Positions 23,074-34,400 of a stretch of DNA of 64,000 nt are shown here, piece by piece. A program made the translations under genes and the position numbers. The notes beneath the pieces are model-generated. The model did not search any database and had not been told where the DNA came from. It saw nothing but the letters and a program-made list of their open reading frames with translations. Position 1 is the stretch's first letter, and each line of letters opens with the position of its first letter. Source of the stretch: Sporothrix humicola (lineage: Eukaryota; Ascomycota; Sordariomycetes; Ophiostomatales; Ophiostomataceae); contig WNYE01000005.1 of NCBI GenBank assembly GCA_021396245.1, positions 434,001 through 498,000 on the forward strand. The letters run 5' to 3'.

Positions 23074-24637
23074 GGCTTTTGTGTGCGTGGGAGAGTTTGT
23101 TGGTGTGTGTCTGTTCTAGGCGGTGTGCCTTTGCTCTTCGTTCACTGCGGAGGCTCGTTCGCTTCAGATTGTTGTTTCGTTGTTCGTCGCTGTAATTTTC
23201 TAGCCGGAGTGTACTTTCAACGGTGTGTCGGTTGCCGAGGGCGAGTGGGTCGAGGGAAAGGCGCTTGGGCTTGTGGGCTTGGGCCTGGAGCTTGGTAAAA
23301 GGGTGCCTGCAACGGACGGTCGCAAGAGCAAGTGCCGTTCGAGATTTCAAGGTTTGGAAAAAAGGCTTCGTCTGCCTTGGTCGTCGATTTCGTAGAGACT
23401 CGCTTGTGCAGGTGCAGATTGCAGACTGAAGATTGTAGATTGTAGATTGCCGAATGCGTATATGCAAGGCTTTCTTTGTCGAGGGGCTTTGTTGGATCTG
23501 CCCGTGTTCTTGTGTGTATAGATTAACCGTTGCTTGTCAAAGTGTTTGCCGCAAAAGGAAGAGAAAGGAAGAGAGAAAGTGCGCCGAGACAATGGGCAGG
23601 GCTTGAGAAGGAATATGCCAAAAGCGGCTGTTCCCAGAGATACGCAGCCGAGGCGGGAAAACAAAGGGCTGCAGGGCTGCGAGTGGGGGGGGGGGGGGAA
23701 GGGTTGTCGGTGTGCACACGGGCGAGGACAAAGAATGACGATGTCGAGAAAAAAGGGGTCGAGAAAAGCTTCGATGCCAATTTGCAAAATATGACAACAG
23801 GATATGGGGATATGTGAAGCGAGGTTCGACAGAAACGGCAGGAAGGGGAGATTTGAGGGCGGTCGCTGAAAGTTTGGAAAAAGGAAGGAGCAACGCAACA
23901 ACAAGCAAGAGCGAACAAGCGAGAGAGGAGGGGCGGCTGCTGTTTTTTGGCTGCTCAGTGGCTAGTGCAGGATTGGGGTTTGCAGGGGCAGGCGCTGTAG
24001 TGGGGCAAGTGCGCAACACAGACAAGCTGAAAGGGCTGAGAAGGAGCCATTGACAGCAATGTTTATGCTTGAAACAACGAGGAAGCTGCGATTGAGTCTC
24101 CAAACGTGGACAGGGAAAGACGAAATGAAAATCTACGAATTAAGTAGCATATGCAGGAAACGGAATATCTGAACTTGTCTGGATCAGTTCGTTTCGCAGA
24201 GTTGGATTTGCTGGACGGCGATGCGCTGGCAACAAGGCCGGACCAATTTGGCAGTTGGCGACCGCTGGTTGGCTGTCGTTGGTCGAGTTGATATATGCGC
24301 ATAACTGTTGTCTGCCACATTTGATTACCATGTATTCTTATATTTTGCTCGTGTCTGTTGAAAGAATCAAATTGGCTTCTCTACTCTGCTGGAAACATCG
24401 TACAATAAGAAAATAAAAAACAGCGCCCGTTGAAGTTGACCCAGAACCAGTGCCCGAATTACCAGAAGATATAACCACGTGGAAAGGAAGAAATGTGAAA
24501 GAAAAAAGAGTAAAGCAAGTTTAACAAACGCAACAAGCTGGCCGAGAGGCCGCTTCATCCCCTCGCTCTTCTATAACATCATCTCTTTCAGCTCAAACAA
24601 GATCGTGCTGCTCACACAAACTCGCCCATTGTCCCGC
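23074..24637. other. Intergenic, purine-rich leader of the RanBD gene
   Basis: No gene is supported. The plus strand is purine-rich at 23530-23900, meaning the minus strand is pyrimidine-rich upstream of the RanBD start, as expected for its leader. A run of 14 G lies at 23685-23698. The part nearest 24637 is the 3' flank of the Yip1-family gene. Confidence 0.5.
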
Positions 24638-25683
24638 CTAGCTGATAAAGCACAAGCAGCCCAGGCCCAGGTAAAAGACAAAGAGCGGGTACACGGCAAT
24701 GCCGACGCGGTTCTTGACGACGCCGCTGCCGCCCAGAATGCTCACACCGGCCGCCATGGCCCACGCCACCAGCACCAGGTAGACGGGGACACGTGCAACG
24801 GTCGGCAGGTGCAGCGCCGACAGCAGTGCCGCGAGCACGAGCGGGAACAGCGTGTAGCCGATGATGCAGACGCTCTGTGCAAAGGAAATGTTGCCGCCGA
24901 GCAGCTTGATCTGGAGGGTGACGACGGCCTCGCCGATCCAGACCATGGCGAAGACGCCCGAGAACACGAGCTCGCGCTGCGTATCGCGGGCGTTGAAGCT
25001 GAGGAGCATACTCAACAACAGACAGAACACCAGTGGACCCCACAGGTCCCAGTCGCGCAGACCAGGCGTCATGTTGCTCTGGCGCAGCAGGGCTTCCGGG
25101 TCGAGAACACGGCCGGCGAGACCGGCAAGCTCGTCGCGCGTGCCGGCCAAGCCAGCATTCCGAAGTGTCGCGTAGGCTCCACGCAGGCCGCCACCGCTGC
25201 CGTTGCCATTGCCGTCCGTGTCGAACATGGAGCCGCCAAACAGGTACCGCGGGTACAGGACCTCACGCATCTTGGCCCAGACGGCCAGCAGATCACGGCG
25301 CAGCGTGGCCCAGACAGTCTCGTCAATCGTGTTTAAGGGTGCCGAGCGGTCTTCGCCGGGGATTCGGGAGGTCAGGTAGTTTTCGCTAATGGAGCGGCCA
25401 AAGCCACCAGAGCTGCTGCCGCCGGAAGCACCGCCGCTGCTGGGGCCTCCTGATGAAGAGGAGCCAATGTTGCCGCGCAAGGGAGCTCGTGAGGAAGACG
25501 CTTCGGGCGCCAAGGGGTCGTCAAGGTCATCGAGATCGGCTAGAAGAGGACATGGGTTAGCAATGATAAGGAGGGGCAGTGGTTGCAGAGAACAGGAAGA
25601 AGCCTACCATCATCCGGGTCGATGAGGTCGTCGTCGTCGATTTGCGGCGCCGGGCCGTAGTCTTTGCGGTTGACAGACGCCAT
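24638..25683 (-). CDS. Yip1-domain membrane protein (YIPF6/Yip4-like)
   Basis: A Golgi/ER membrane protein of 325 residues that in known relatives works with Rab GTPases in vesicle traffic. Exons are 25683-25608 and 25539-24638; the junction G|CC gives DPDDADLDDLDD in frame. The N-terminal third is cytosolic: an acidic stretch, then Ser/Gly-rich low complexity. Next comes the family segment SISENYLTSRIPGEDRSAPL and TIDETVWATLRRDL. Five hydrophobic segments follow, starting at DLWGPLVFCLLLSMLLS and ending at GIAVYPLFVFYLGLGCLCF, close to the stop. The topology and the NTIDETVW..DLWGPL pattern fit the YIPF6/Yip4 branch more than Yip1 itself. Confidence 0.88.
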
Positions 25684-26571
25684 TGCGCGCAGTCGCTCGA
25701 AATGTGAGGTGGGATTGTCGAAGAGGGAAAATTCCGATAACGAAGGCCCAGGAGTATCGCCGGATCGCTGCGTGGGATGTGTGTGGCCGTGGTGGTGCGT
25801 GGTTTCGATAAAGTGACAATGACAGTTTGTTACGAAAGTTGGAAAAGGGTGAACCTAGGAGGCAGTTCCACGTTTACTCCAAGAGGAAGGAAGGCCAGCT
25901 TGCCCAGTGGATCCTCATTGGCTGAAGGCAGGTGCGTTTGGTGCTGCCGCGACCGCGCCTGGGATCCACAATTGCTGGGTAGGCCCAAGCTCTAGGTATT
26001 GGCGCAGGCACCGACATTTCACTGACACGCTAAATATACTGTACCGTTTTGTGAGACAATGGACGACACACGACATTTTGCAGTAATTATACGGAGTATT
26101 AAATCACAGTATCACATCAGCGGTCTATGGGCGTGTTCTACCCTTTATTTTATTTTATATAAAACGCAATTAAAACAAAATCGAATTCAATTCAGTGATA
26201 AACTATCTAGAAAAGCCTCATAGCTCACGCCTGAGCTTTGGTGGGTATCTTGTCCTGTCGCTATGCTGTGTTTGAGATTGAAGATTGAGAAATGCACACC
26301 GAGTTGACGCATCTGTGTGGTGCTGGCTTGCTAGATTAAGGAATTAAAATAAAAGAATTGGAAAGAACAACTGAAAATCTGGAGGTGGGCTGAAACGAAG
26401 GATCGGGGTGAAGGGTAGTCGCGTGTAAATAATCAAAGTAAATAAATAAATATGAGTAGATGGCGAAATATGATGTCGTTGGAACGGCCGGAGAAAAGAA
26501 AGAGAAGTGTGTAATATCTCAAGATCACACAATGTAAATGGTACATCGCTGCCATAAGGGGTTGTTGTGTA
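25684..26571. other. Intergenic with A+T-rich stretch
   Basis: No gene is seen between the Yip1-family start and the 3' end of the PAS gene. From about 26030 to 26220 the DNA is A/T-rich and contains TACGGAGTA at 26090-26098, like the island at 20640. The stretch 26340-26571 is probably the PAS gene 3' UTR. Confidence 0.5.
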
Positions 26572-28461
26572 TTAGTGCCACCCGTAATGGCGATCTTGGG
26601 AGGAGCCGCTTGTTTTCGGCGGAGGGCTTTGTGCAACCGGCGATCCGTAGACCGGAGGCTGACAACCGGCATCCCGGGAAATAGACGGAAGTTGGAAAGC
26701 TTCGTTGGGTCTGGCTGGACCTGAAGAAAGAGACGCATTGTAGTTTTGAAGCAATTGCTGTTGGTTTCGAGCATACTCAGCACGTCCCATATCTGGAAGA
26801 TGAGGCACGTTCCAGGAAGAGCTTGCTTGTCCCGACCATGATGACTGGAACCCGCATGAGCTGCTCGGAGTGCTGTGCGTCACAGGATCGAGGGCATTGT
26901 AGCTGGCATTTGTCGGCGGCCGTCTGGTAGAATATGGGCGAGGTTGGCCGGATGCTGCGGTCGTCTCCGACGCCTTTCCTTTGCCCTTATTGGAGGCGCC
27001 ATCCTCTGCCACATCGTGTCTAGTCGATCGTGAGTTGACAGCCGGCCGAGCTTCACCGGACGGCAGGCCGCGGCCGTACGCAGCCATGGCTGGGTTTATA
27101 CCCACGACGCCCCAGGCAAAGACGGCCACATCGCGTATCGAGCCCATGAGAACGTCCAATGGCGGTCCGCCGGCGTCCTTCACATTCTCTCGGAGAGGCA
27201 TGTATTGCGGTAGAAGTGGGGGACGAAATGTATACAGGGATTCGTGCGGGAAGTGCGGACGGATGGGCTGCTGGCCCCATGGTGCTGCAAAAAGCCCGTC
27301 CCCATAGTCGAATGCTACCAGGGGTGGGTGTGCCGGTGGAATTGGTGGTCGAGCTTTCCGGAGGATGACGACCAGGCCATCAGACGTGCAGGATACAACA
27401 GCTTCCAGTTCGATAGAGGGCAGTCTCCCTGATGGATCGGCGGGTGCTTCTTGTAGTGCCAGTGGTACGGCTGGCAAGGAAACTCGTGTGTCGTCTTCTT
27501 CGAGCTTGATGTTTACTGTGCTTGTGTCTCCCATTTCAGCATCGGCCGTAGGATCCACGCCACCTGCCATTTCCTCGTCTTCTACGTTGTGGTTGGCTAT
27601 GCTTTCGGCGATTTCGTCGTCCTCTCTCGGGTCCTGGAAGAAAAATCGTAGGTAGGCGATCGAGTCGTTGGCCTTTGCGCTCTCCAAGCATTCGATGGCG
27701 TCGGACAAGCAGCTTTCTTGGATGCATCGGTAGAACCCCTTGTTCTTTATTTCGCTTGGTCGTAATCCCAAAACTGTGGCTATCGAGGTCGTTGCAAACA
27801 TGACTGTGAGGTTCCGCGTAAATCGATTCAGTATCAGAGCGGCTCTTGGTTCCCGCTCCATGGGCGGCATTTTGAATTTTGGAGACAGATGCTCCAGCAT
27901 ATGATATCGTGGATCGCGCGGAGAACAAGAGAAGATGCGCCGGATTTGGGGTGCCTCAATGGCTCGTCCTGTGTGTGTTAATGGTGACACTCTGTATATA
28001 GCAGGAAGAATGGCACGGGGGAGGCGAAGTGCTTACTCTCGCTCTTTGCGTTTCGCCGGTAGATGCTCGTGCAGGCCACCAGAACATCGTGGACGATGGT
28101 GAAGCAGCACTCGCACCCGATCCACCGGCCGTCCCGGGACAGGACGCGGGCATAATGGAGCACCGCCGCCTTGTCCAGAAGAACGCCTCGGCTGTGAACG
28201 GAGCGGGCAAAGGGCACCTCTTCCGGGTGGAAGTAGTCAAAGCATGACTTGCCCTGGACCTCTGACGGCTGGTAGCCTAGGATGTCCGTGATGGACTCGG
28301 AAGCAAAGAGAATGTTGGCATCCGGGCCGAGGTCTTTTTGTGGCGGGTAAGGCGTCAGCATATTTTTGTCACCTATCGCATATGCTATATATTGATCGGA
28401 CACATCGAAATGTTCGGCAAGGTGGGAACTCACTGTGAATTGTCATAAATGTTTGTTCCAT
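26572..28461 (-). CDS. PAS-domain protein, fungal type
   Basis: A 573-residue protein with one clear PAS domain near the N-terminus (DANILFASESITDILGYQPSE, HYARVLSRDGRWIGCECCF) and a second PAS-like segment around residues 110-210 (RFTRNLTVMFATTSIATVLG). The rest is acidic, then Pro/Ser-rich. Exons are 28461-28434, 28333-28037 and 27968-26572. Choosing the AAAAG acceptor at 28334 gives MEQTFMTIHNLGPDANILF, which fits the pattern I recall for this fungal family. An upstream acceptor would add 13 residues in frame. PAS domains bind ligands or partners in light, redox or signalling responses. No DNA-binding or kinase domain is seen, so the output is unknown. It probably acts as a scaffold or co-regulator. 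Confidence 0.82.
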
Positions 28462-31400
28462 GACAGGGAACGAGGGACGCCGACCAGCGACGTAAACTGC
28501 AGAAACCACAAAATGGAGATGTGAGGACGGGAGACTGGGGAAAACGCGGCGCAATGGTTGTCAAGCTGGAGGAGTCTCAAGTCAATGAGGCTCCGGACAT
28601 GCGACACAATGGCAGGTGTGTTGATATGGCGGGCAGTTATCTGATAAGAAAGTGTGCTAGATGCGCGCACGATTGCACCATCCAGAGACAAGACAGTCTT
28701 GGAAAGACGAAGGGAGGTTAGACTTTTTTGGTTCCTTTTCGAGAAGACCGAGAGAAGAAGAGAAGATAAGATGAAAGAAGCAGAGTAGAAAGCAATGGGC
28801 AAAAAGACTTTAGAGAGGGGAACAAGAAAGCAAGAAGGCCCTTGTTTCCAGAGGAAGTAATAGAACGTGGTCAGAAATGATCGACGGGGCGCCGGCAAGA
28901 CTAAAGTAGCCCTGCAGCAAGCGTTGTGAGGAGACTTTATGAAGAGGAGCCCTTATTCTTGTGAGGAGACCCCCTGTAGCTGCAAGAAAAGCTGTAAGAG
29001 GAGCTGCACGAAACTGCAAGAAAGCTGCAAGAGCCCCTTTTCCGACACAAGATGGGCAGCAAGACGACCAGAAAGACAAGGTCAAAACCAGCTCTGCGGG
29101 GGGTCAATGACGCCCTAGTAGTTGGTGATCAACGGTTGGGTGTCGACGTCCTGCACGGCCGTTGGTCGGGACTCCGCAAGTGGCATGCGGGAGGGAAGAG
29201 GGAAAGGGAAAGAAGGAGAAGAAAATCAGAAACGACAGGGGTCCGTAGGCTGGGCGAGACGACCAGACTGCACAATAGACGAAAACACCGGGGGGAGGGG
29301 GGGCTTCGAGAAAAGAAATATGACAGGTGAGGAGAGGTGAGTGACGCGTAGTTTTGAAGAGCCGTTGCGGCCGATGATCTTGATGTTTTTTCGGCTTGGT
29401 CGGTTTGGTCGTATTTTATTTGTTGTTTTCTCCTTTTTGTCTTGTGTTTGCTGGATTTGTTATCGAGTCCTCCGTACGCAAGTGATGCACGAGAGACATG
29501 AAAGGGCGACAGACACGACAGACAACAGACAACGGGCACTGCAGAAGGTCTTGCAGGTTTTCTGCACAGCAAAGACAGCGACTTTGCGCGAGCCGAGACG
29601 TCACACAGACCCCGTTGGACGGGACCGCGGTTAGCCAGGTCTCGGCCGTTGCAAAACGGGCGGAAGAGAGGAAAATGAAGAGTGAGGTTGTGAGGGAAAA
29701 GCGTGTGAAGCGAAGCAAGGGAGGGTGGCTCGGGTGGGTTGTAAGAAACGAGAAGCGAGAGATGAGAAGTGAGAGATGAGAAAGTAGAGATGTTGTGGAG
29801 AGCCAGACGAGAAGGAATGGAGGGGGGAGAACCGACAGCACAAATAGAAGAATGGGACAAGACTTGATGTGTCACAAATAGACAGAAGAAGAAAGAGAGA
29901 CAAAAAACACACAGAATACAAAAGTGCAAAATGACAAGAGGACGAATGGATGAAGATGGCCAAAACTGATCGATCAAGAACCGATATATGAAGAAGGCCG
30001 TCGACTGGTGTTCTTGTATCAGCCCCCAAGTTCTTCTGTGCTACCCAGTGGTAATACTCGTGCTGTGTGGTAGTACCGAGCAGCTGTATGGTTTGGCCCC
30101 CAAAATTTCTTGTGTGCTGGTACCGACGTTGCGTTGCCCGTTGCTGCCGTTGCGTTGATGGTGCAGTTGTGGTCGAGCAGGCGAGAAAAGAGGTGTGTGT
30201 TTCTGTGTCTTGAGATGGGAGTTTGAGCTGAAAACAACAGCCAAAATGGCTGAGATGGCTGAAATGGTGAAATAGCGAGCGTCACGGATGTGGTCCTGCC
30301 CGGTTGACGGCTGCATGGATTGGTAATTTTGTTTTCCTTCTTTCGAAATCCCAAGGCTGTTTTTCGAGTCTGGAGGGGGGGCAGACAGTCTTCGAGTTGG
30401 GTTTGCTTGAGCTGATTTTCTGTTTTGTTTCTTGTTTCCTTTTCTGCTTCTTTCTCCTCCCTTTTGGGATTGCCCTTTTCCTCTTTCCCCTCTCCTCTTC
30501 CTCTTTCGCTCGGGGACTTTCCTTTTTCTGTTTGGTCTTGGAGGAGGATGTGCTCCTTCTCTTTCCTAAAGTGCTCTTGTCGAAAGCTCTTTCCCCCTTG
30601 TTTCTTCTTTCTTTCTTATTCTGTCCACTCTTTCCTCTTGTTCCGCACGCTGTGCCGAGACACCCTGGGACGAAGAAAAGGGAAAGAGCAGAGGATGATC
30701 AGAAGATCAGAAGAAGATCAGGGAAGGAGCTAGGGGGTGTGTAGAACGGGGATCAGCCAGCATGTGGGAGGGACAAATGCACAACCCAACTTGTGGCCGT
30801 GTTCTTGTGTTTGTATGATGGAAGAGTGTCGAGACGGTTTCTTTTTCTTTTTCTTTTTCTTTCTTTCTTTTGTTTTCTTTCTGTGAAAAGAACTGGCAAC
30901 GTGAAAGGTTGCACTGCATGGGCTTTCGTGCTGCGGTTTGCTGTAGGTGGTCAAACTTCTCTAGTCCTCCCCCCAAAACAATAATGGCCCAGTTTCAGAA
31001 GATGAAATGAGCGGAACGGTCAAAAAGGAAACACGTTAATAAAGCAAAATAGTAAGATACACTGCACCTTCCAAAATGCATCAAGAGACTGGGGGAGCAA
31101 GAAAAGATGGAAGACGCGCAGGGCCAGGGAGGAACGACCGTGTTGATAAAGCTAGCGGCACATTTGCATGCTTTAGCGACTTGGCTAAGCGGGAAGTAGC
31201 GGGGTGTTTAAGGCAGGCCAGGCACGAGGGTAGGCGAGCTTGTTAGGGAAAGAGCAAAGGGAAATGGACGAAGAGCGGAGTGTGTCAAAAGAGAGGAAAG
31301 AAGAAGCAAAAGAAGCAAGCAAGAAGAAGAAATATGGCGACAGCGAAGACCAAGACGGCTAAGAGGATAACTGTTGGGGCGTCCGCTAGAGCTCGAAAGG

Positions 31401-34400
31401 TATCTTATGCGTGCTCATACCGTGCTACGGAGGAGTTCGTGGAAGTCCATTTTCATGTCATGTCTTGCCGTCGCTTAAACAGCTCGCAAAAACAAGAGCA
31501 TGACAGCAGTGGCAAGAGAGGGGAATTGCACCTGTATTACTCTACGAGGTCTCGGAGAGAAAGTTAACAGAAGCTCGGAGAATGCGAGGCGGCGGTGCTT
31601 ATTATTCGTGACAGTACTTGCATGCGAAATACAAGCATATGCAAGTCTGCCCGGTAGAGCCGTTTACTTGCAGGACAAAACATGCAAGTAAGGTATGAGG
31701 CATGTACGCATCATATAATGGATCCTAGTACGGAGTAATACTGGAAGGTAACTGCGCCGTACGGCGGTGAGTGAGGCCATGGGAGGACGTCGGCAGGAGC
31801 GACTTTGAGCAATATCAGAATATGCGGAAAGAGCGATTCGAGAGACACTCGAGAACCACTCTTAAACAGGGAAGCTGCATCTGTGTGAATGTGCTGCTGA
31901 CCGGCAGGAACGACCGGTCCGACCGACACGCGCCGGACAAAGTGACGAGTCAATAATCTGTGCAAGTATTTTACATACGGAGCACGCTGTCCTTTCATGG
32001 ACGGAGGGTCATGCCTCAGCAGAACTGCCAGAAAGCAAGATATCAGCCTCCAAAAGAAACAAAATAAGATGCTCATGCAACATCACAACACCAAAAGATC
32101 GGAGTATGTGCAGTCGCATCCGTTTTGCCTTTGACCCAGGAACCAGGCCAGGTCAGGGCAGGACCAAAACCAGGACCAATTTCCAGGGGCGGGAGCGCTA
32201 GTGTGGCAGGAGTGCCGGACTGCCTGGTTGGGTCGTTTGGGTGCTGGCACGTTCTTTCCTCCACCAACACAACCAACAGTCTGTGGTGGTGCACATGTGG
32301 GTGTTGTGAGTGTTGCGTGTGTGTGCTGAAAAGGAAAGATCCCGCGCAGGTGGTGGTTCGGACGGGCAGGGGTGCCGGGTTGTGCTGTTTTTGTTTAAAA
32401 GGTTGCAGTTGCAGGGATGGCGGAAGGTGCAAGGTGCGTGGAGGAAGAGAAAGAAAGACCGACGGCGTTTTCTCCCCCAACCCCAACTAGTCGACTGTTT
32501 TTTTGAACCTTTCAACTCAATATTCTCGTCAGTCTGCATGTCCGTCGCATTGATGCTTTCTTTTTTGTTTTCTTTTGCTGACTTCAACGCTCGCTAACTG
32601 AGGCTAACTCGCCAATTCGCCGACTGAAAATACGCCTCGCATTTGCCTGGGTTCCCCAGTCCCTGTCCACGACAATCCCCATGTCGCCATCACGAGTTGA
32701 AAACGTGCCCAGCTTTGACACAGAAAAGAACCGACATAAATGACAGAAACGACACCTCCAAGCTACTCCGCACATAGCGGGATATTCTAATGACACGTTT
32801 GCCGCTGTGGAGTCAGGGTCATTAACCACAGACAGGAAGCTACAAAACTGCGCCGAGCCTTCTGGACAGACTGGCGTCCTTGGCAGTCATGGCACGCTTT
32901 GGTATCTACTGTGTACACCATATTACGGGCTATCTCATGTTCAAGGGACTCTTAATGTCCGCCGTCCCTCGAGCCTTCAGGCCTCGGCCAAGTTTTGAGA
33001 AGGATGCAAGTGCGTGAACCAGGTTCTCAAGAGGATTTTGGAATTTCCTCGTTACCTGGCGGCCGGAACGCCCCTGCGGGCCAATGTTGCATTCGGTCCC
33101 CCTCCGATAGTTCAGCTGAAGGCGGAAGAGGAAAGAAGAGGTAGCATTGGGGGGATGGAGTGTGATTCGAAGAAGGGAAAATCACCCGGCAAGCAAAAAG
33201 CACCAAATAGCACCAAAAAGCACAAAGGAAAGAATCAAAGGATTGATTGCACAGCTCCAATGGCTTGGGCCGGGCCGGACGGATCCCATTCGTCGGCGCT
33301 GAAAGAGATGAAAGAGGAGAGTGGCATCAAAGAAAACCCGATATTATTCCTTCTCGTGCCTTCATCCTTTGCTTTTGCATCTTTATCGAATGCCTGTTCA
33401 ATTGTACTTTGTATCTTTACGATGTCCAGCCGCACGTCGTATCTCGGTCATATGGCCAAATCTGATATCACATAATTTTGGGTCTATCTCAACGTCGTAT
33501 CTTTGTATCTCTGAAAGTATCATGGTGGTATCTCTGTATCGTATCTGGGGTTGCAATTCGAGACTCGAGACTCGACATCAATCTTTGCTTCTGCCCTCGC
33601 AACCTTCCTCAAACATCACACTAACTCAGACTCGAGGGCGGTGTCTGCTGGAACAAGGCCGAAGAGGACGCCACCACTGAAAAGACACACCAACACGGCT
33701 AGGGCCAATTTTAGGTGGGCGATCATTTTCCTTTGGCGTGCTTTTTCAGAGTGGCAGAGAGTGACGGAGAGTGGCTCGAGGTGGTCCCCGAGCTTTAGGG
33801 CTGCATGTGTCTGGTTGGGTCCCCTGTCCGCGCGAGGCTAGCACGCTAGCAAGCTAATGAACATGTCAATAGCACTGCGACGTAGCGCCGTTTTTGCTAG
33901 AGGTGAATTCATTCATTTCAGGCTTGCCCTCGTCATTTCTGCCTTTTCATGGGCCGAGTTCCGTCTCCATTGCACTTTGACGAATTGGGCAAGTTTTGAC
34001 GACCGGGGAATGGTTTTGAGACAGGTTGGAGTACTGAGTAATACAGCTTGTCAGGGCGGCTTCACTCAGTCTTGCTCATATAATAGCTGATTTTCATTTA
34101 ACAGAACACAGACAACTCAGACGAAGCACAATATATTGACAGTCTGGCAGTACATTGTTCTGTCTTGTTCATTCATATTGATACTCAGTATTCAGATATA
34201 CAGAAAAAGCACGAAGTGGCACTGGCAATTTGTGCAAGTACAGAACTCATAGCACGAATGCTTTGAATTTCATTTAAACGGAACGTTCCGTACTTGGCCT
34301 GGCTTGGTTTGGTGTCAATAACGATCGCCGTGCACATTAACAAAAAGATGAGACGAAAGGACGGGGAAAATAAAAAGATAGGACGACAGCCGTTCGGAGT

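Noticed and set aside
29129..29977. 282-codon minus-strand frame
   Set aside because: Ser/Leu/Phe/Pro-rich throughout, no domain, overlapped by other frames, and lies in pyrimidine-biased DNA upstream of the PAS gene. It looks like leader-sequence chance.
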